From Flavobacteriales bacterium (GTDB taxonomy: Bacteria; Bacteroidota; Bacteroidia; Flavobacteriales; Crocinitomicaceae), in the NCBI GenBank assembly GCA_947375085.1, contig CANCEQ010000055.1, forward strand, positions 1 to 15,875: 15,875 nucleotides of DNA, in the 5' to 3' direction. Shown piece by piece: positions 7,087-14,999 of this stretch. The translations under genes were made by a program, and so were the position numbers. Under the pieces are notes generated by a model. The model saw only the letters and a list, made by a program, of their open reading frames with translations, ran no database searches and had not been told where the DNA came from. Within the stretch, counting starts at the first letter, position 1, and every line of letters begins with the position of its first letter.

Positions 7087-8139
7087 ATGGCGGTTAAAGC
7101 TCCGAAAGCACCAGAGAAAACAACAAAGAAATCAGCGACTGCTGGTAAACCAAAGTTTTCTAAAGAGACATATATTAAATGGTATAAAGACATGTTGTTA
7201 ATTCGTAAATTCGAAGAGAAAACAGGTCAATTATATATTCAACAAAAATTTGGAGGATTTTGTCATTTATATATAGGTCAAGAAGCAGTTGTTGTAGGTA
7301 CAGCGAGTGCTTGTCGTTTAGGTGATAAACACATGACAGCATATCGTGATCATGCTCATCCTTTAGCTTTAGGGACAGATCCTCGTATTTTAATGGCAGA
7401 ATTATACGGACGTACAACAGGATGTTCGAAAGGAAAAGGTGGTTCAATGCACTTTTTTGATAAAGAAGTTGGTTTCATGGGAGGTCATGGAATTGTTGGT
7501 GCTCAAATTGCAATGGGAGCAGGTGTTGCTTTCGCTGAAAAATACAAAGGAACAGACAATGTAACTTGTGTTTCAATGGGAGATGGAGCAGTTCGTCAAG
7601 GTGCTTTACACGAAACTTTTAACTTAGCAATGATTTGGAAATTACCAGTTATTTTTATCATTGAAAATAATGGGTATGCTATGGGTACTTCAGTTGAAAG
7701 AACAACAAACGTTTTAGATTTATCTAAAATTGGACTTTCTTATGAAATGCCTTCAAGATCAGTAAATGGAATGTCTCCAGAAGCTGTTCATGAAGCTATT
7801 GAAGAAGCAGCAGATAGAGCTAGAAGAGGTGATGGACCAACATTGTTAGATATTAGAACGTATCGTTACAAAGGACATTCAATGTCTGATCCTCAAAAAT
7901 ATAGAACAAAAGAAGAGTTAGCTGAATGGATGGCGGTAGATCCAATTGAACATTGTTTGAATGTAATTCAAGACAATAAATGGTTGACTGCTAAAGAAAT
8001 TGATGCGATTTCTGACTGGGTTAAAAAAGAAGTAGAAGAATCAATTGAATTTGCTGAAAATTCACCTTATCCAGAAGGGAAAGAATTATACGAAGACGTT
8101 TATAAGGAACCTAATTATCCTTTCATTAAAGAATATTAA
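7087..8139 (+). CDS. pdhA: Pyruvate dehydrogenase E1 component, alpha subunit
   Basis: The 350-residue alpha chain of the heterotetrameric E1 binds thiamine diphosphate and decarboxylates pyruvate at the head of the pyruvate dehydrogenase complex. The cofactor-binding stretch runs from GDGAVRQGALHE (from residue 165) to ENNGYAMGT (from 193), the usual GDG...NN signature. HLYIGQEAV, MTAYRDHA and the phosphorylation-loop-like YRYKGHSMSDP near residue 260 are as in alphaproteobacterial and mitochondrial E1 alpha. Residues 1-26 are a Lys/Ala/Pro-rich extension before FSKETYIKWYKDMLLIRKFE, where the conserved domain begins. pdhC follows after 22 bases in the same operon. The E1 beta gene is not in the window, so it must be encoded elsewhere, which I recall as common in flavobacteria. 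Confidence 0.95.
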   Translation: MAVKAPKAPEKTTKKSATAGKPKFSKETYIKWYKDMLLIRKFEEKTGQLYIQQKFGGFCHLYIGQEAVVVGTASACRLGDKHMTAYRDHAHPLALGTDPRILMAELYGRTTGCSKGKGGSMHFFDKEVGFMGGHGIVGAQIAMGAGVAFAEKYKGTDNVTCVSMGDGAVRQGALHETFNLAMIWKLPVIFIIENNGYAMGTSVERTTNVLDLSKIGLSYEMPSRSVNGMSPEAVHEAIEEAADRARRGDGPTLLDIRTYRYKGHSMSDPQKYRTKEELAEWMAVDPIEHCLNVIQDNKWLTAKEIDAISDWVKKEVEESIEFAENSPYPEGKELYEDVYKEPNYPFIKEY

Positions 8140-8161
8140 AAACTAGTTTAATAAAGAAATT

Positions 8162-9430
8162 ATGGCTGAAATAGTATACATGCCTCAATTAAGCGACACA
8201 ATGGTAGAAGGTGTTGTTGCAAGTTGGTTCAAAAAAGTAGGTGATAAAGTAGCTTCTGGTGAAATTTTAGCTGAAATTGAGACGGATAAAGCTACTATGG
8301 AATTCGAATCTTTTTACGATGGTGTTTTATTACATATTGGTGTTGAAAAAGGTCAAGCAGTTCCAGTAAATACTTTATTAGCTATTATTGGTGCTGAAGG
8401 AGAAGATATCTCTGGAATTCTAGCAAATGCTCCTGTAGCTGCTGCTGCAGAAGTGAAAGTGGAAGAAAAAGTAACAACTCCTTCTCCAGCTCCTGTTTTA
8501 GAAGTTCCTAAAAAAGTAGAGGCGAAAGCTGCACCTGTTGTTTCTGCTCCTGTATATACTCCTAATGCTGATGGTAGATTATTTGTTTCTCCTTTAGCTA
8601 AAAAACTGGCAGAAGAAAGAGGAATTGATTTAAATCAAGTTGCTGGAACAGGTGAAGGTGGAAGAATTGTAAAAAGAGATATCGATCATTTTACTCCTTA
8701 TACTCCTGGAAACAAAGCAGGTTTTGCTTATGCAGCTCCTGGTGTTGAAGCATTTACTGATGAGCCAGTTTCTCAAATGCGTAAAACAATTGCTAGACGT
8801 TTAGCTGAAAGTAAATTTACAGCTCCTCATTTCTATTTAACAATGGATATTGATATGGATAACGCTATTTCAGCTAGAACTCAATTGAATTCAGTTGGAA
8901 ATGCGAAAGTTTCATTCAATGATATGGTTGTTAAGGCAGTTGCTTTATCTTTAAAACAACATCCAACAATTAATAGTTCTTGGTTAGGTGATGTTATCAG
9001 AAGAAACCAACATGTTCATATTGGAGTAGCAGTTGCTGTAGACGAAGGTTTATTAGTTCCTGTAGTTCGATTTGCTGATACAAAAGGATTAACTCAAATT
9101 GGTGCAGAAGTAAAAGAATTTGCTCAAAAAGCAAAAGATAAAAAATTACAACCATCTGATTGGGAAGGAAATACATTTACAATTTCTAATTTAGGAATGT
9201 TTGGTATTGAATCTTTTACTGCAATTGTTAATACTCCTGATAGTTGTATTTTAGCAGTAGGAGGGATAAAAGCAATTCCAGTTGTTAAAAACGGTCAAGT
9301 TGTTCCAGGAAATGTGATGAATGTGACATTGTCTTGTGATCATAGAGTTGTAGATGGTGCTTCTGGAGCAGCATTCTTAAATACATTTAAAGCATATTTA
9401 GAAAATCCAGTAACAATGTTAGTTGGATAA
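8162..9430 (+). CDS. pdhC: Dihydrolipoamide acetyltransferase, E2 of pyruvate dehydrogenase
   Basis: E2 carries the acetyl group on lipoyl-lysine and transfers it to coenzyme A, forming the core of the complex. The 422 residues show one N-terminal lipoyl domain (about 1-80) with the lipoylated Lys43 in EIETDKATMEF. An Ala/Pro/Lys-rich flexible linker (about 92-132) follows, then the peripheral-subunit-binding domain (about 140-177, FVSPLAKKLAEERGI and GTGEGGRIVKRDI), and the catalytic domain (about 200-422). The active-site motif is SCDHRVVDGASGA with His394 and Asp398. One lipoyl domain makes it shorter than E2 proteins with two or three. Coupling to pdhA assigns it to pyruvate over 2-oxoglutarate. 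A terminator follows the stop codon. Confidence 0.95.
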   Translation: MAEIVYMPQLSDTMVEGVVASWFKKVGDKVASGEILAEIETDKATMEFESFYDGVLLHIGVEKGQAVPVNTLLAIIGAEGEDISGILANAPVAAAAEVKVEEKVTTPSPAPVLEVPKKVEAKAAPVVSAPVYTPNADGRLFVSPLAKKLAEERGIDLNQVAGTGEGGRIVKRDIDHFTPYTPGNKAGFAYAAPGVEAFTDEPVSQMRKTIARRLAESKFTAPHFYLTMDIDMDNAISARTQLNSVGNAKVSFNDMVVKAVALSLKQHPTINSSWLGDVIRRNQHVHIGVAVAVDEGLLVPVVRFADTKGLTQIGAEVKEFAQKAKDKKLQPSDWEGNTFTISNLGMFGIESFTAIVNTPDSCILAVGGIKAIPVVKNGQVVPGNVMNVTLSCDHRVVDGASGAAFLNTFKAYLENPVTMLVG

Positions 9431-9451
9431 ACTGAATTAAATATAGTTAAT

Positions 9452-9483
9452 AAAAGGTGGTAGATTTCTATCACCTTTTTTTA
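9452..9483 (+). terminator. Terminator of pdhA-pdhC
   Basis: The stem aaaaggtggtag (9452-9463) pairs with ctatcacctttt (9468-9479) with one G-U pair and a 4-base loop. It continues into a T-run, 21 bases after the pdhC stop. Confidence 0.88.
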
Positions 9484-9493
9484 TGGGTTGAAT

Positions 9494-9528
9494 AAAAAAA
9501 AACGCTGTTTAAATGAATAAACAGCGTT
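9494..9528 (-). terminator. Terminator of trxB
   Basis: The 11-bp perfect stem aacgctgttta (9501-9511) pairs with 9518-9528 around a 6-base loop. On the minus strand it is followed by a run of T (plus-strand A-run at 9494-9500). It lies 24 bases beyond the trxB stop. Confidence 0.88.
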
Positions 9529-9552
9529 CAATGATTTTATTTTTTATCAGGA

Positions 9553-10500
9553 TTAATGTCCTTTTGCAGCTAAATATCTTTCAGCATCTAATGCGGCCAT
9601 ACAACCAGTTCCTGCAGCAGTAATTGCTTGTCTATACGTTTTGTCAGCAGCATCTCCAGCAACGAAAACACCTGGTACATTTGTTTTAGATGTTCCCGGT
9701 TGTTCGTATTTGATGTAACCAGTTTCATCTAAATTGATGAAATCTTTGAAAATATCTGTATTTGGTTTATGTCCAATCGCAACAAAGAAACCTGTAGCAG
9801 GAATAGTTGTTTCAACACCCGTTACACTGTTTTTAACTTTTACAGCATTTACAACATCATCACCTAATACTTCAACTGTATCCGTATTAAATAAGATTTC
9901 GATGTTTGGAGTATTTTTAACTCTATCTGCCATTATTTTAGAAGATCTGAATTCATCTCTTCTTACTAACATTGTTACTTTTGTACAAAGTTTTGATAAG
10001 TAATGTGCTTCTTCACAAGCTGAATCTCCCGCTCCAACTATTACAACTTCTTGACCTCTGTAGAAGAATCCGTCACAAACTGCACAAGCAGAAACACCAC
10101 CACCACTTAATAAGAATTTTTGTTCACTTTCTAATCCTAAATATTTCGCAGAAGCACCTGTAGAAATAATTACAGTTTCAGCATGAATTTCTTTTCCTTC
10201 TTCCGTCCAACATTTGTGGATAGGACCAGAGAAATCAACTTTATCAATAAATCCCCAACGAATATCAGTTTCAAATCTTTTAGCTTGCGCTTCCAATTCT
10301 AACATCATTGCTGGTCCAGTAATACCTTCAGGGTAACCAGGGAAATTTTCCACTTCATTTGTTGTTGTTAATTGACCTCCAGGTTGCATTCCTTGGTACA
10401 TAACCGGTTTCATATCTGCTCTTGCAGCGTAAATGGCAGCTGTATAACCTGCTGGACCAGAACCAATAATAAGACAGTTAACCTTTTCTATATCGCTCAT
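9553..10500 (-). CDS. trxB: Thioredoxin-disulfide reductase
   Basis: This cytoplasmic flavoenzyme passes electrons from NADPH through FAD and a redox dithiol to thioredoxin. The 315 residues fit the low-molecular-weight type. The N-terminal FAD-binding motif is GSGPAGYTAAIYAARA (13-28). The redox-active cysteines are C139 and C142 in SACAVCDG. The NADPH domain has VGAGDSACEEA (155-165) and VRRDEFRSSK, whose arginines bind the NADPH 2'-phosphate. The C-terminal FAD motif is FVAGDAADKTYRQAITAAGTG. The ATG at 10500 has an exact -7 element upstream, and a terminator follows the stop. It stands alone as a transcription unit facing pdhC. Confidence 0.95.
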   Translation of the reverse strand: MSDIEKVNCLIIGSGPAGYTAAIYAARADMKPVMYQGMQPGGQLTTTNEVENFPGYPEGITGPAMMLELEAQAKRFETDIRWGFIDKVDFSGPIHKCWTEEGKEIHAETVIISTGASAKYLGLESEQKFLLSGGGVSACAVCDGFFYRGQEVVIVGAGDSACEEAHYLSKLCTKVTMLVRRDEFRSSKIMADRVKNTPNIEILFNTDTVEVLGDDVVNAVKVKNSVTGVETTIPATGFFVAIGHKPNTDIFKDFINLDETGYIKYEQPGTSKTNVPGVFVAGDAADKTYRQAITAAGTGCMAALDAERYLAAKGH

Positions 10501-10527
10501 AATAAATTATTTTCTAAAATTGAATTA

Positions 10528-10535
10528 CAAATTTA
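10528..10535 (-). promoter_or_regulatory. -7 element of trxB
   Basis: The plus strand reads CAAATTTA, TAAATTTG on the minus strand, an exact TAnnTTTG ending 27 bases before the trxB ATG. No -33 TTG is visible. Confidence 0.6.
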
Positions 10536-10669
10536 ATGTTTAAATGCATTAAATGAAAGAGAATAAGTACAGAACTCTGCTTAATATTTATTGACTATCA
10601 AAGAATACAATTGTAGATTTATAATGTTATTGTCTTTTGTGTCGATATTATGTTTTTTTAATAGGGTAT

Positions 10670-10709
10670 AGTCTTTTGTCTTTCAGTCTTTTATCTTTTA
10701 GTCTTGAAT
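10670..10709. repeat. Degenerate word repeats related to the cca-upstream cluster
   Basis: This stretch is built from variants of agtcttttgtcttt and tcttttagtcttgaat. The first word (10670-10683) recurs exactly at 1770-1783. The second (10694-10709) is the exact reverse complement of 1688-1703. A further partial copy, tgtcttttgtgtc, is at 10631-10643. The cluster lies between the divergent trxB and helicase promoters. Confidence 0.7.
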
Positions 10710-10713
10710 AAGC

Positions 10714-10744
10714 TTTGAATATCAAATAAAAGGGCGTACTTTTG
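10714..10744 (+). promoter_or_regulatory. Promoter of the helicase gene (-33 TTTG and -7 TACTTTTG)
   Basis: TTTG at 10714-10717 and TACTTTTG at 10737-10744 are separated by 19 bases, an ideal Bacteroidota promoter. The ATG follows 21 bases after the -7 element. This is the best promoter match in the window. Confidence 0.82.
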
Positions 10745-10765
10745 TAGCCCAATTTATCAAACTAC

Positions 10766-12277
10766 ATGATTGAAACTGAAGTTTACGAAGCGAAGACATT
10801 ATATCCATTTCAAAGAAATACAGTAGATACAATTTTATCTGATTTAGAAAAAAACGGTAAAAATTTCAATCTACTTTTTCAACTTCCAACTGGAGGTGGT
10901 AAAACAGTTATTTTTTCTGAAATAGCTAAGGAATTTATCAATAGAACAGGTGAAAAAGTATTGATTCTAACGCATAGAATTGAGCTTTCTGTTCAAACTT
11001 CAAAACAGTTAAAAGCAATCGGTGTTAATAACATGGTTATTAGCAGTGATGTTAAAACGATTAAGGATCAAGATGAGTTTCAATGTTATATCGCAATGGT
11101 GGAAACATTGAATAACCGACTTCAAGACAATGAAAATTTCTTAGAGGGTATTGGTTTAGTAATTGTCGATGAGGCACATTATAATAGTTTTAGAAAAATA
11201 TTTCAATTCTACGAACAAGTAAATATTTTAGGGGTAACAGCTACACCATTAAGTAGTAATAGAGCGTTGCCTTTGAACGATAACTACAATAAATTGATCG
11301 TAGGTGAGAGTATTATGTCTTTAATTGAAGGTGGTTATTTGTCTTCTGCAGAAACATTTACGTATGATGTAAATCTTCATGGATTAAAGATTGGATCAAA
11401 TGGAGATTTTACTGTTAGTAGTTCTGATTCAGTATATGGAAACTTTTTTATGCAAGAAAAATTACTTTTTGCTTATGAAGAAGTAGCGGTTGGAACGAAA
11501 ACATTAATTTTTAATTCTGGTATTGAAACTTCTATAAGAGTAGAAGAGACTTTTAAGAAGAGAGGTTTTAAAATCAGACATTTAGATTCGACTTTTAGCG
11601 ATAGAGATAGAAAGGATGTTTTAGAATGGTTTAAAACTACACCCGATGCAATTTTAACTTCGGTTGGTATTTTAACTACAGGATTTGATGAGCCAACTGT
11701 ACAAACAATTATCTTAAATAGAGCGACTAGATCATTAACGTTATATCACCAAATGATTGGTCGTGGATCTCGTAAATTACCAAACAAAGATATTTTCAAA
11801 TTAATTGATTTAGGAAATAATGTTCGTCGATTTGGTTATTGGCAAGATTATTTAAATTGGCAAGATGCCTTTAGATTTCCGGATCGCTTTTTAGAATCTC
11901 GTCTTTCTGAATTAGAGGATATGGAGTTCGAAGTTGAATTTGAATTTCCTAAAGCTGTAAGAGATAGGTTAGATACAAAAGTGTTAGAATCTTTTAATAT
12001 TAAAGATGATTATTACGAATGTTTAGATAGTAATTTAAAAGGAAAAATTGCGGTAGATAACTCATTAGATAACCACTTTATTGTAATAAAAGAAGCGGCA
12101 ACAGATTTCTTTGATGGTTTAGAAATTATGGAAGCTTTACAAGAACATATCGAGCATAGATTGAAGCAATATATTAAATGTATTTCTAAAAGTACTCCGA
12201 ATTATTTTAAATTTTTAATGGAGACCTATAATCGTCAGTTAAGACAGAAATTAAGAGAAGTGCTTGAGGATGAGTAA
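10766..12277 (+). CDS. Superfamily 2 DEAH-type helicase, RadD-like
   Basis: This 503-residue ATP-dependent nucleic-acid helicase or translocase belongs to the RadD/type III restriction-like branch. The order of motifs is YPFQ (13-16), Walker A PTGGGKT (41-47), motif Ia LILTHR, Walker B DEAH (135-138), motif III GVTATP (156-161), motif V TTGFDEP (304-310) and motif VI QMIGRGSR (329-336). The core ends near residue 360. The remaining 140 residues are charged and helical with no motif I recognise. They lack a cysteine cluster, so a zinc finger like the one I recall for E. coli RadD is not visible. There is no neighbouring methylase, nuclease or DNA-uptake gene, which argues against a restriction or defence cassette. 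It has its own strong promoter and terminator, so it is a single-gene unit. A housekeeping repair role is inferred. Confidence 0.85.
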   Translation: MIETEVYEAKTLYPFQRNTVDTILSDLEKNGKNFNLLFQLPTGGGKTVIFSEIAKEFINRTGEKVLILTHRIELSVQTSKQLKAIGVNNMVISSDVKTIKDQDEFQCYIAMVETLNNRLQDNENFLEGIGLVIVDEAHYNSFRKIFQFYEQVNILGVTATPLSSNRALPLNDNYNKLIVGESIMSLIEGGYLSSAETFTYDVNLHGLKIGSNGDFTVSSSDSVYGNFFMQEKLLFAYEEVAVGTKTLIFNSGIETSIRVEETFKKRGFKIRHLDSTFSDRDRKDVLEWFKTTPDAILTSVGILTTGFDEPTVQTIILNRATRSLTLYHQMIGRGSRKLPNKDIFKLIDLGNNVRRFGYWQDYLNWQDAFRFPDRFLESRLSELEDMEFEVEFEFPKAVRDRLDTKVLESFNIKDDYYECLDSNLKGKIAVDNSLDNHFIVIKEAATDFFDGLEIMEALQEHIEHRLKQYIKCISKSTPNYFKFLMETYNRQLRQKLREVLEDE

Positions 12278-12286
12278 TGTAATTAG

Positions 12287-12316
12287 AAGACTTGAATTTT
12301 TCAAGTCTTTTTTTTG
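12287..12316 (+). terminator. Terminator of the helicase gene
   Basis: The 10-bp perfect stem aagacttgaa (12287-12296) pairs with ttcaagtctt (12300-12309) around a 3-base loop and continues into a T-run. It begins 9 bases after the stop and ends just before the 3' end of the convergent lipoprotein gene. Confidence 0.9.
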
Positions 12317-12319
12317 TAA

Positions 12320-12937
12320 TCAATATTCTAAATAGATTTCAGTAGTGTCAAATGGAACAGTAGTTACAGATTTAATATCTTGATTCGTAGTTCCAACAAC
12401 GGCATATATATATGAGTAAATTGTGTTTCCATCATTAATACAATAAATAGAAGTGTCTTTATCGCCATAAAGATATTGGTAAGTTGAAGGACAACAATCA
12501 GAACAATTTACCTTTCCTTGTTGTTTCATAAATCTAAATACATCCTCAGGATGAGGATCAATATTTTTAAAATGTAATTTAACCCATGATTTCGCTGAAA
12601 GGGAATAATTTATAATAGTTTCATTTCCAATAGATAATGAAGCTACTGTAATGATCTCATCTAAATTAAAGTAATTTGTTTTAGAAATTTTAATGGTGTA
12701 TTTTTCAGATTTATCCCTTTCGAAATTAAATGAATAACTACCGTCAGAAGATGATGTTGTTGATGAGATAAATGTTTCGTATGAATTTCCTGGCGTTTGT
12801 TTATATAAACTTATTGTTGCATTGGATAAATTCGTATTTAAACTCGAATCATTAATTGTCCCTTTTAAAACATAATTTGAACTTTTTTTAGTACAAGAAA
12901 AAAGAAAAATTAAAATTGAAAAATAGATAAATTTCAT
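12320..12937 (-). CDS. Predicted lipoprotein with carboxypeptidase-regulatory-like domain
   Basis: No specific function is recognised. The 205-residue product begins with a short lipoprotein signal peptide (MKFIYFSILIFLFSC) with lipidated Cys15. The residues after it, TKKSSN, lack the acidic or QNDD-type surface export signal I know from Bacteroidota, so a periplasm-facing location is more likely. Residues 23-90 (YVLKGTIND, then ATISLYK, SDGSYSFNF, YTIKISKTNYF) look like a carboxypeptidase-regulatory or similar beta-sandwich domain. Residues 115-205 form a second beta-rich part containing C145, C148, C149 and C166, which could make disulfides or bind a metal. The ATG is at 12937; no TAnnTTTG element is found upstream, so its promoter is unclear. 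It is convergent with the helicase gene and divergent from ettA, and has low, AT-rich codon use. Confidence 0.85.
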   Translation of the reverse strand: MKFIYFSILIFLFSCTKKSSNYVLKGTINDSSLNTNLSNATISLYKQTPGNSYETFISSTTSSSDGSYSFNFERDKSEKYTIKISKTNYFNLDEIITVASLSIGNETIINYSLSAKSWVKLHFKNIDPHPEDVFRFMKQQGKVNCSDCCPSTYQYLYGDKDTSIYCINDGNTIYSYIYAVVGTTNQDIKSVTTVPFDTTEIYLEY

Positions 12938-12997
12938 AATTATGTATTTTTTATAAAATTACAAAAAAAACAATTCATTCTTTTAATCTTAAATACC

Positions 12998-13005
12998 TAA
13001 CTTTG
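12998..13005 (+). promoter_or_regulatory. -7 element of ettA
   Basis: TAACTTTG is an exact TAnnTTTG, 21 bases before the ettA ATG at 13027. A TTG at 13003 that could open the frame earlier lies inside this element and is therefore unlikely to be a start. Confidence 0.65.
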
Positions 13006-13026
13006 TTCTTATACAATATAATTAAT

Positions 13027-14712
13027 ATGTCTGAAGATAATAAAATCATTTTTTCTATGGTAGGAGTGTCGAAAGTGACACCTGCAGGAAAACCAATCAT
13101 TAAAAATATATATTTATCATTTTTCTATGGTGCCAAAATTGGTATTATTGGTTTAAATGGTTCTGGTAAATCTACAGTAATGAAAATTATTGCTGGTTTA
13201 GATAATGCTTACCAAGGTGAAGTAGTTTCTTCTAAAGATTTTTCTATTGGATATTTAGAGCAAGAGCCAGTTTTAGATGAGACGAAAACAGTGAAAGAAA
13301 TTGTAATGGAAGGTGTTCAAGAAACGGTTGATGCGTTAAAAGAATACGAAGAAATTAACAATGCTTTCATGGATGAAGAGGTTTTAAATGATCCTGATAA
13401 AATGGATAAGTTAATTGCTCGTCAAGGTGAAGTTCAGGATATTATTGATTCTTTAGATGCTTGGGAATTAGATGCGAAATTAGAACGTGCAATGGATGCT
13501 TTGCGTTGTCCACCAGATGATCAATTAGTTGGTACATTGTCAGGAGGAGAAAGAAGAAGGGTTGCACTTTGTCGTTTATTATTGAAATCTCCAGACGTTT
13601 TATTATTAGATGAGCCTACCAATCACTTGGATGCTGAATCAATCGAATGGTTAGAGCAACATTTACAACAATACAAAGGAACTGTAATTGCAGTAACTCA
13701 CGATAGATACTTCTTGGATAATGTAGCAGGATGGATTCTTGAATTAGATAGAGGAGAAGGTATTCCTTGGAAAGGAAATTATTCTTCTTGGTTAGATCAA
13801 AAAGGGAATCGTTTGAAAGCAGAAGAAAAAACAGCTTCTAAGCGTCAAAAAATGTTAGCACGAGAGTTAGAGTGGGTACGTATGAATCCAAAAGCGAGAC
13901 AAGCGAAAAGTAAAGCTCGTTTGACTAACTACGATAAATTAATGTCGGAAGACTTAAAAGATAAAGAAGAAGTATTAGAGATACCAATCCCGAATGGTCC
14001 GCGTTTAGGTAATAATGTAATTGATGCTGTTTCTGTTGGTAAAGCGTTCGGAGATAAATTATTGTACGATAATTTAAATTTCAAACTTCCTCCTGCGGGA
14101 ATCGTTGGGATTGTTGGACCTAATGGAGCTGGTAAAACGACAATATTCAAAATGATAATGAACGAATTACAACCAGATCATGGTGAATTCGTTGTAGGTG
14201 AAACAGCAGTTGTTGGTTATGTGGATCAAGCACATAAAGACATTCATCCAGATAAAACAATTTTTGAAGTGGTTTCAAATGGTTTGGAATTGATTGAAAT
14301 TGGGAATCAAAAAGTAAATGCAAGAGCTTATATTTCTAAATTCAACTTTGCTGGTTCAGATCAAAATAAAAAAGTGGGTGTTTTATCAGGAGGTGAAAGA
14401 AATCGTTTGCATTTAGCGATGACTTTAAAAACAGAAGCCAACGTATTATTATTAGATGAGCCTACGAATGATATCGATGTTAATACATTGAGAGCATTAG
14501 AGGAAGGGATTTTAAACTTTGCTGGTTGTGCTGTGATTATTTCTCACGATAGATGGTTCTTAGATCGTATTTGTACGCATATATTGGCTTTTGAAGGAGA
14601 TTCTGAAGTTTTTTGGTTCGAAGGATCTTATTCAGAATATGAAGAAAATAGAAAAAAACGTTTAGGTGATAACGCACCTAAACGTATTAAATATAGAAAA
14701 CTAGTTAAATAA
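13027..14712 (+). CDS. ettA: Energy-dependent translational throttle protein EttA (ABC-F ATPase)
   Basis: EttA binds the ribosomal E site and couples entry into elongation to the ATP/ADP ratio. The 561 residues contain two ABC ATPase domains and no membrane segment. Domain 1 has Walker A GLNGSGKST (42-50), the signature LSGGERRRVALCRLLL and Walker B with LLLDEPTNHLDAESIEWLE. The linker, rich in Lys/Arg with KQRMLARELEWVR-like charge (here SKRQKMLARELEWVRMNPKA), is the P-site tRNA interaction motif. Domain 2 has GPNGAGKTT, LSGGERNRLHLAMTL and LLLDEPTNDIDVNTLRALEEG. The C-terminal HILAFEGDSEV and WFEGSYSEYEE segments are typical of EttA rather than Uup. The ATG at 13027 is chosen over a TTG at 13003. 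A long hairpin repeat and a VF530-type gene follow. Confidence 0.95.
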   Translation: MSEDNKIIFSMVGVSKVTPAGKPIIKNIYLSFFYGAKIGIIGLNGSGKSTVMKIIAGLDNAYQGEVVSSKDFSIGYLEQEPVLDETKTVKEIVMEGVQETVDALKEYEEINNAFMDEEVLNDPDKMDKLIARQGEVQDIIDSLDAWELDAKLERAMDALRCPPDDQLVGTLSGGERRRVALCRLLLKSPDVLLLDEPTNHLDAESIEWLEQHLQQYKGTVIAVTHDRYFLDNVAGWILELDRGEGIPWKGNYSSWLDQKGNRLKAEEKTASKRQKMLARELEWVRMNPKARQAKSKARLTNYDKLMSEDLKDKEEVLEIPIPNGPRLGNNVIDAVSVGKAFGDKLLYDNLNFKLPPAGIVGIVGPNGAGKTTIFKMIMNELQPDHGEFVVGETAVVGYVDQAHKDIHPDKTIFEVVSNGLELIEIGNQKVNARAYISKFNFAGSDQNKKVGVLSGGERNRLHLAMTLKTEANVLLLDEPTNDIDVNTLRALEEGILNFAGCAVIISHDRWFLDRICTHILAFEGDSEVFWFEGSYSEYEENRKKRLGDNAPKRIKYRKLVK

Positions 14713-14725
14713 TTATTGATTTTTG

Positions 14726-14765
14726 ATGTTGGATTTTTGATTAAGATTAATTAAAAATCCAACAT
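14726..14765. repeat. Intergenic hairpin repeat after ettA
   Basis: atgttggattttt (14726-14738) and its exact reverse complement at 14753-14765 flank gattaagattaatt, which can extend the stem by further pairs. There is no T-run after it on the plus strand, so it is a poor intrinsic terminator. The word is followed by the related aacatttaacattcaacatt, giving a text-like repeat typical of this genome's gaps. Confidence 0.7.
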
Positions 14766-14783
14766 TTAACATTCAACATTAAT

Positions 14784-14999
14784 ATGAGCGATCCTTTACA
14801 CGGTATAACACTTGAAAGAATTGTCAAACAATTAGAAGACAAATATGGATGGGAACATCTTGGTTATTTAATTCCAATTAATTGTTTTAATAATGACCCA
14901 AGTATTAAATCAAGCCTAAAGTTTTTAAGAAAAACACCTTGGGCAAGAAAAAAAGTGGAAGATTTGTATATTGAAAAAATCTTAGGTATCAATAACTAG
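14784..14999 (+). CDS. VF530 family protein (DUF2132)
   Basis: This small protein of 71 residues matches the VF530/DUF2132 family (PF09905) over its whole length: [36 protein letters not shown] and [21 protein letters not shown] are near-consensus. The family is described as DNA-binding from structure; its cellular role is not known to me. It is short, basic at the C-terminal half and has no signal peptide or membrane segment. It starts 71 bases after the ettA stop, with no TAnnTTTG element between, so read-through from ettA is likely. Its TAG stop is also the first three bases of a TAGATTTG promoter element for the next gene. Confidence 0.88.
   Translation: MSDPLHGITLERIVKQLEDKYGWEHLGYLIPINCFNNDPSIKSSLKFLRKTPWARKKVEDLYIEKILGINN

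Noticed and set aside
7175..7447. 90-codon open frame on the minus strand inside pdhA
   Set aside because: It is antisense to a strongly conserved gene and has no recognisable protein features or promoter.
10766..12277. Helicase as part of a restriction or phage-defence system
   Set aside because: No methylase, nuclease or other defence gene is adjacent, and it is bounded by its own promoter and terminator.
13003..13026. Longer EttA start at TTG 13003
   Set aside because: It overlaps the -7 element at 12998-13005; the ATG at 13027 gives a normal EttA N-terminus.
13929..14150. 73-codon minus-strand frame inside ettA
   Set aside because: It mirrors the codons of the second ATPase domain and is a shadow of it.
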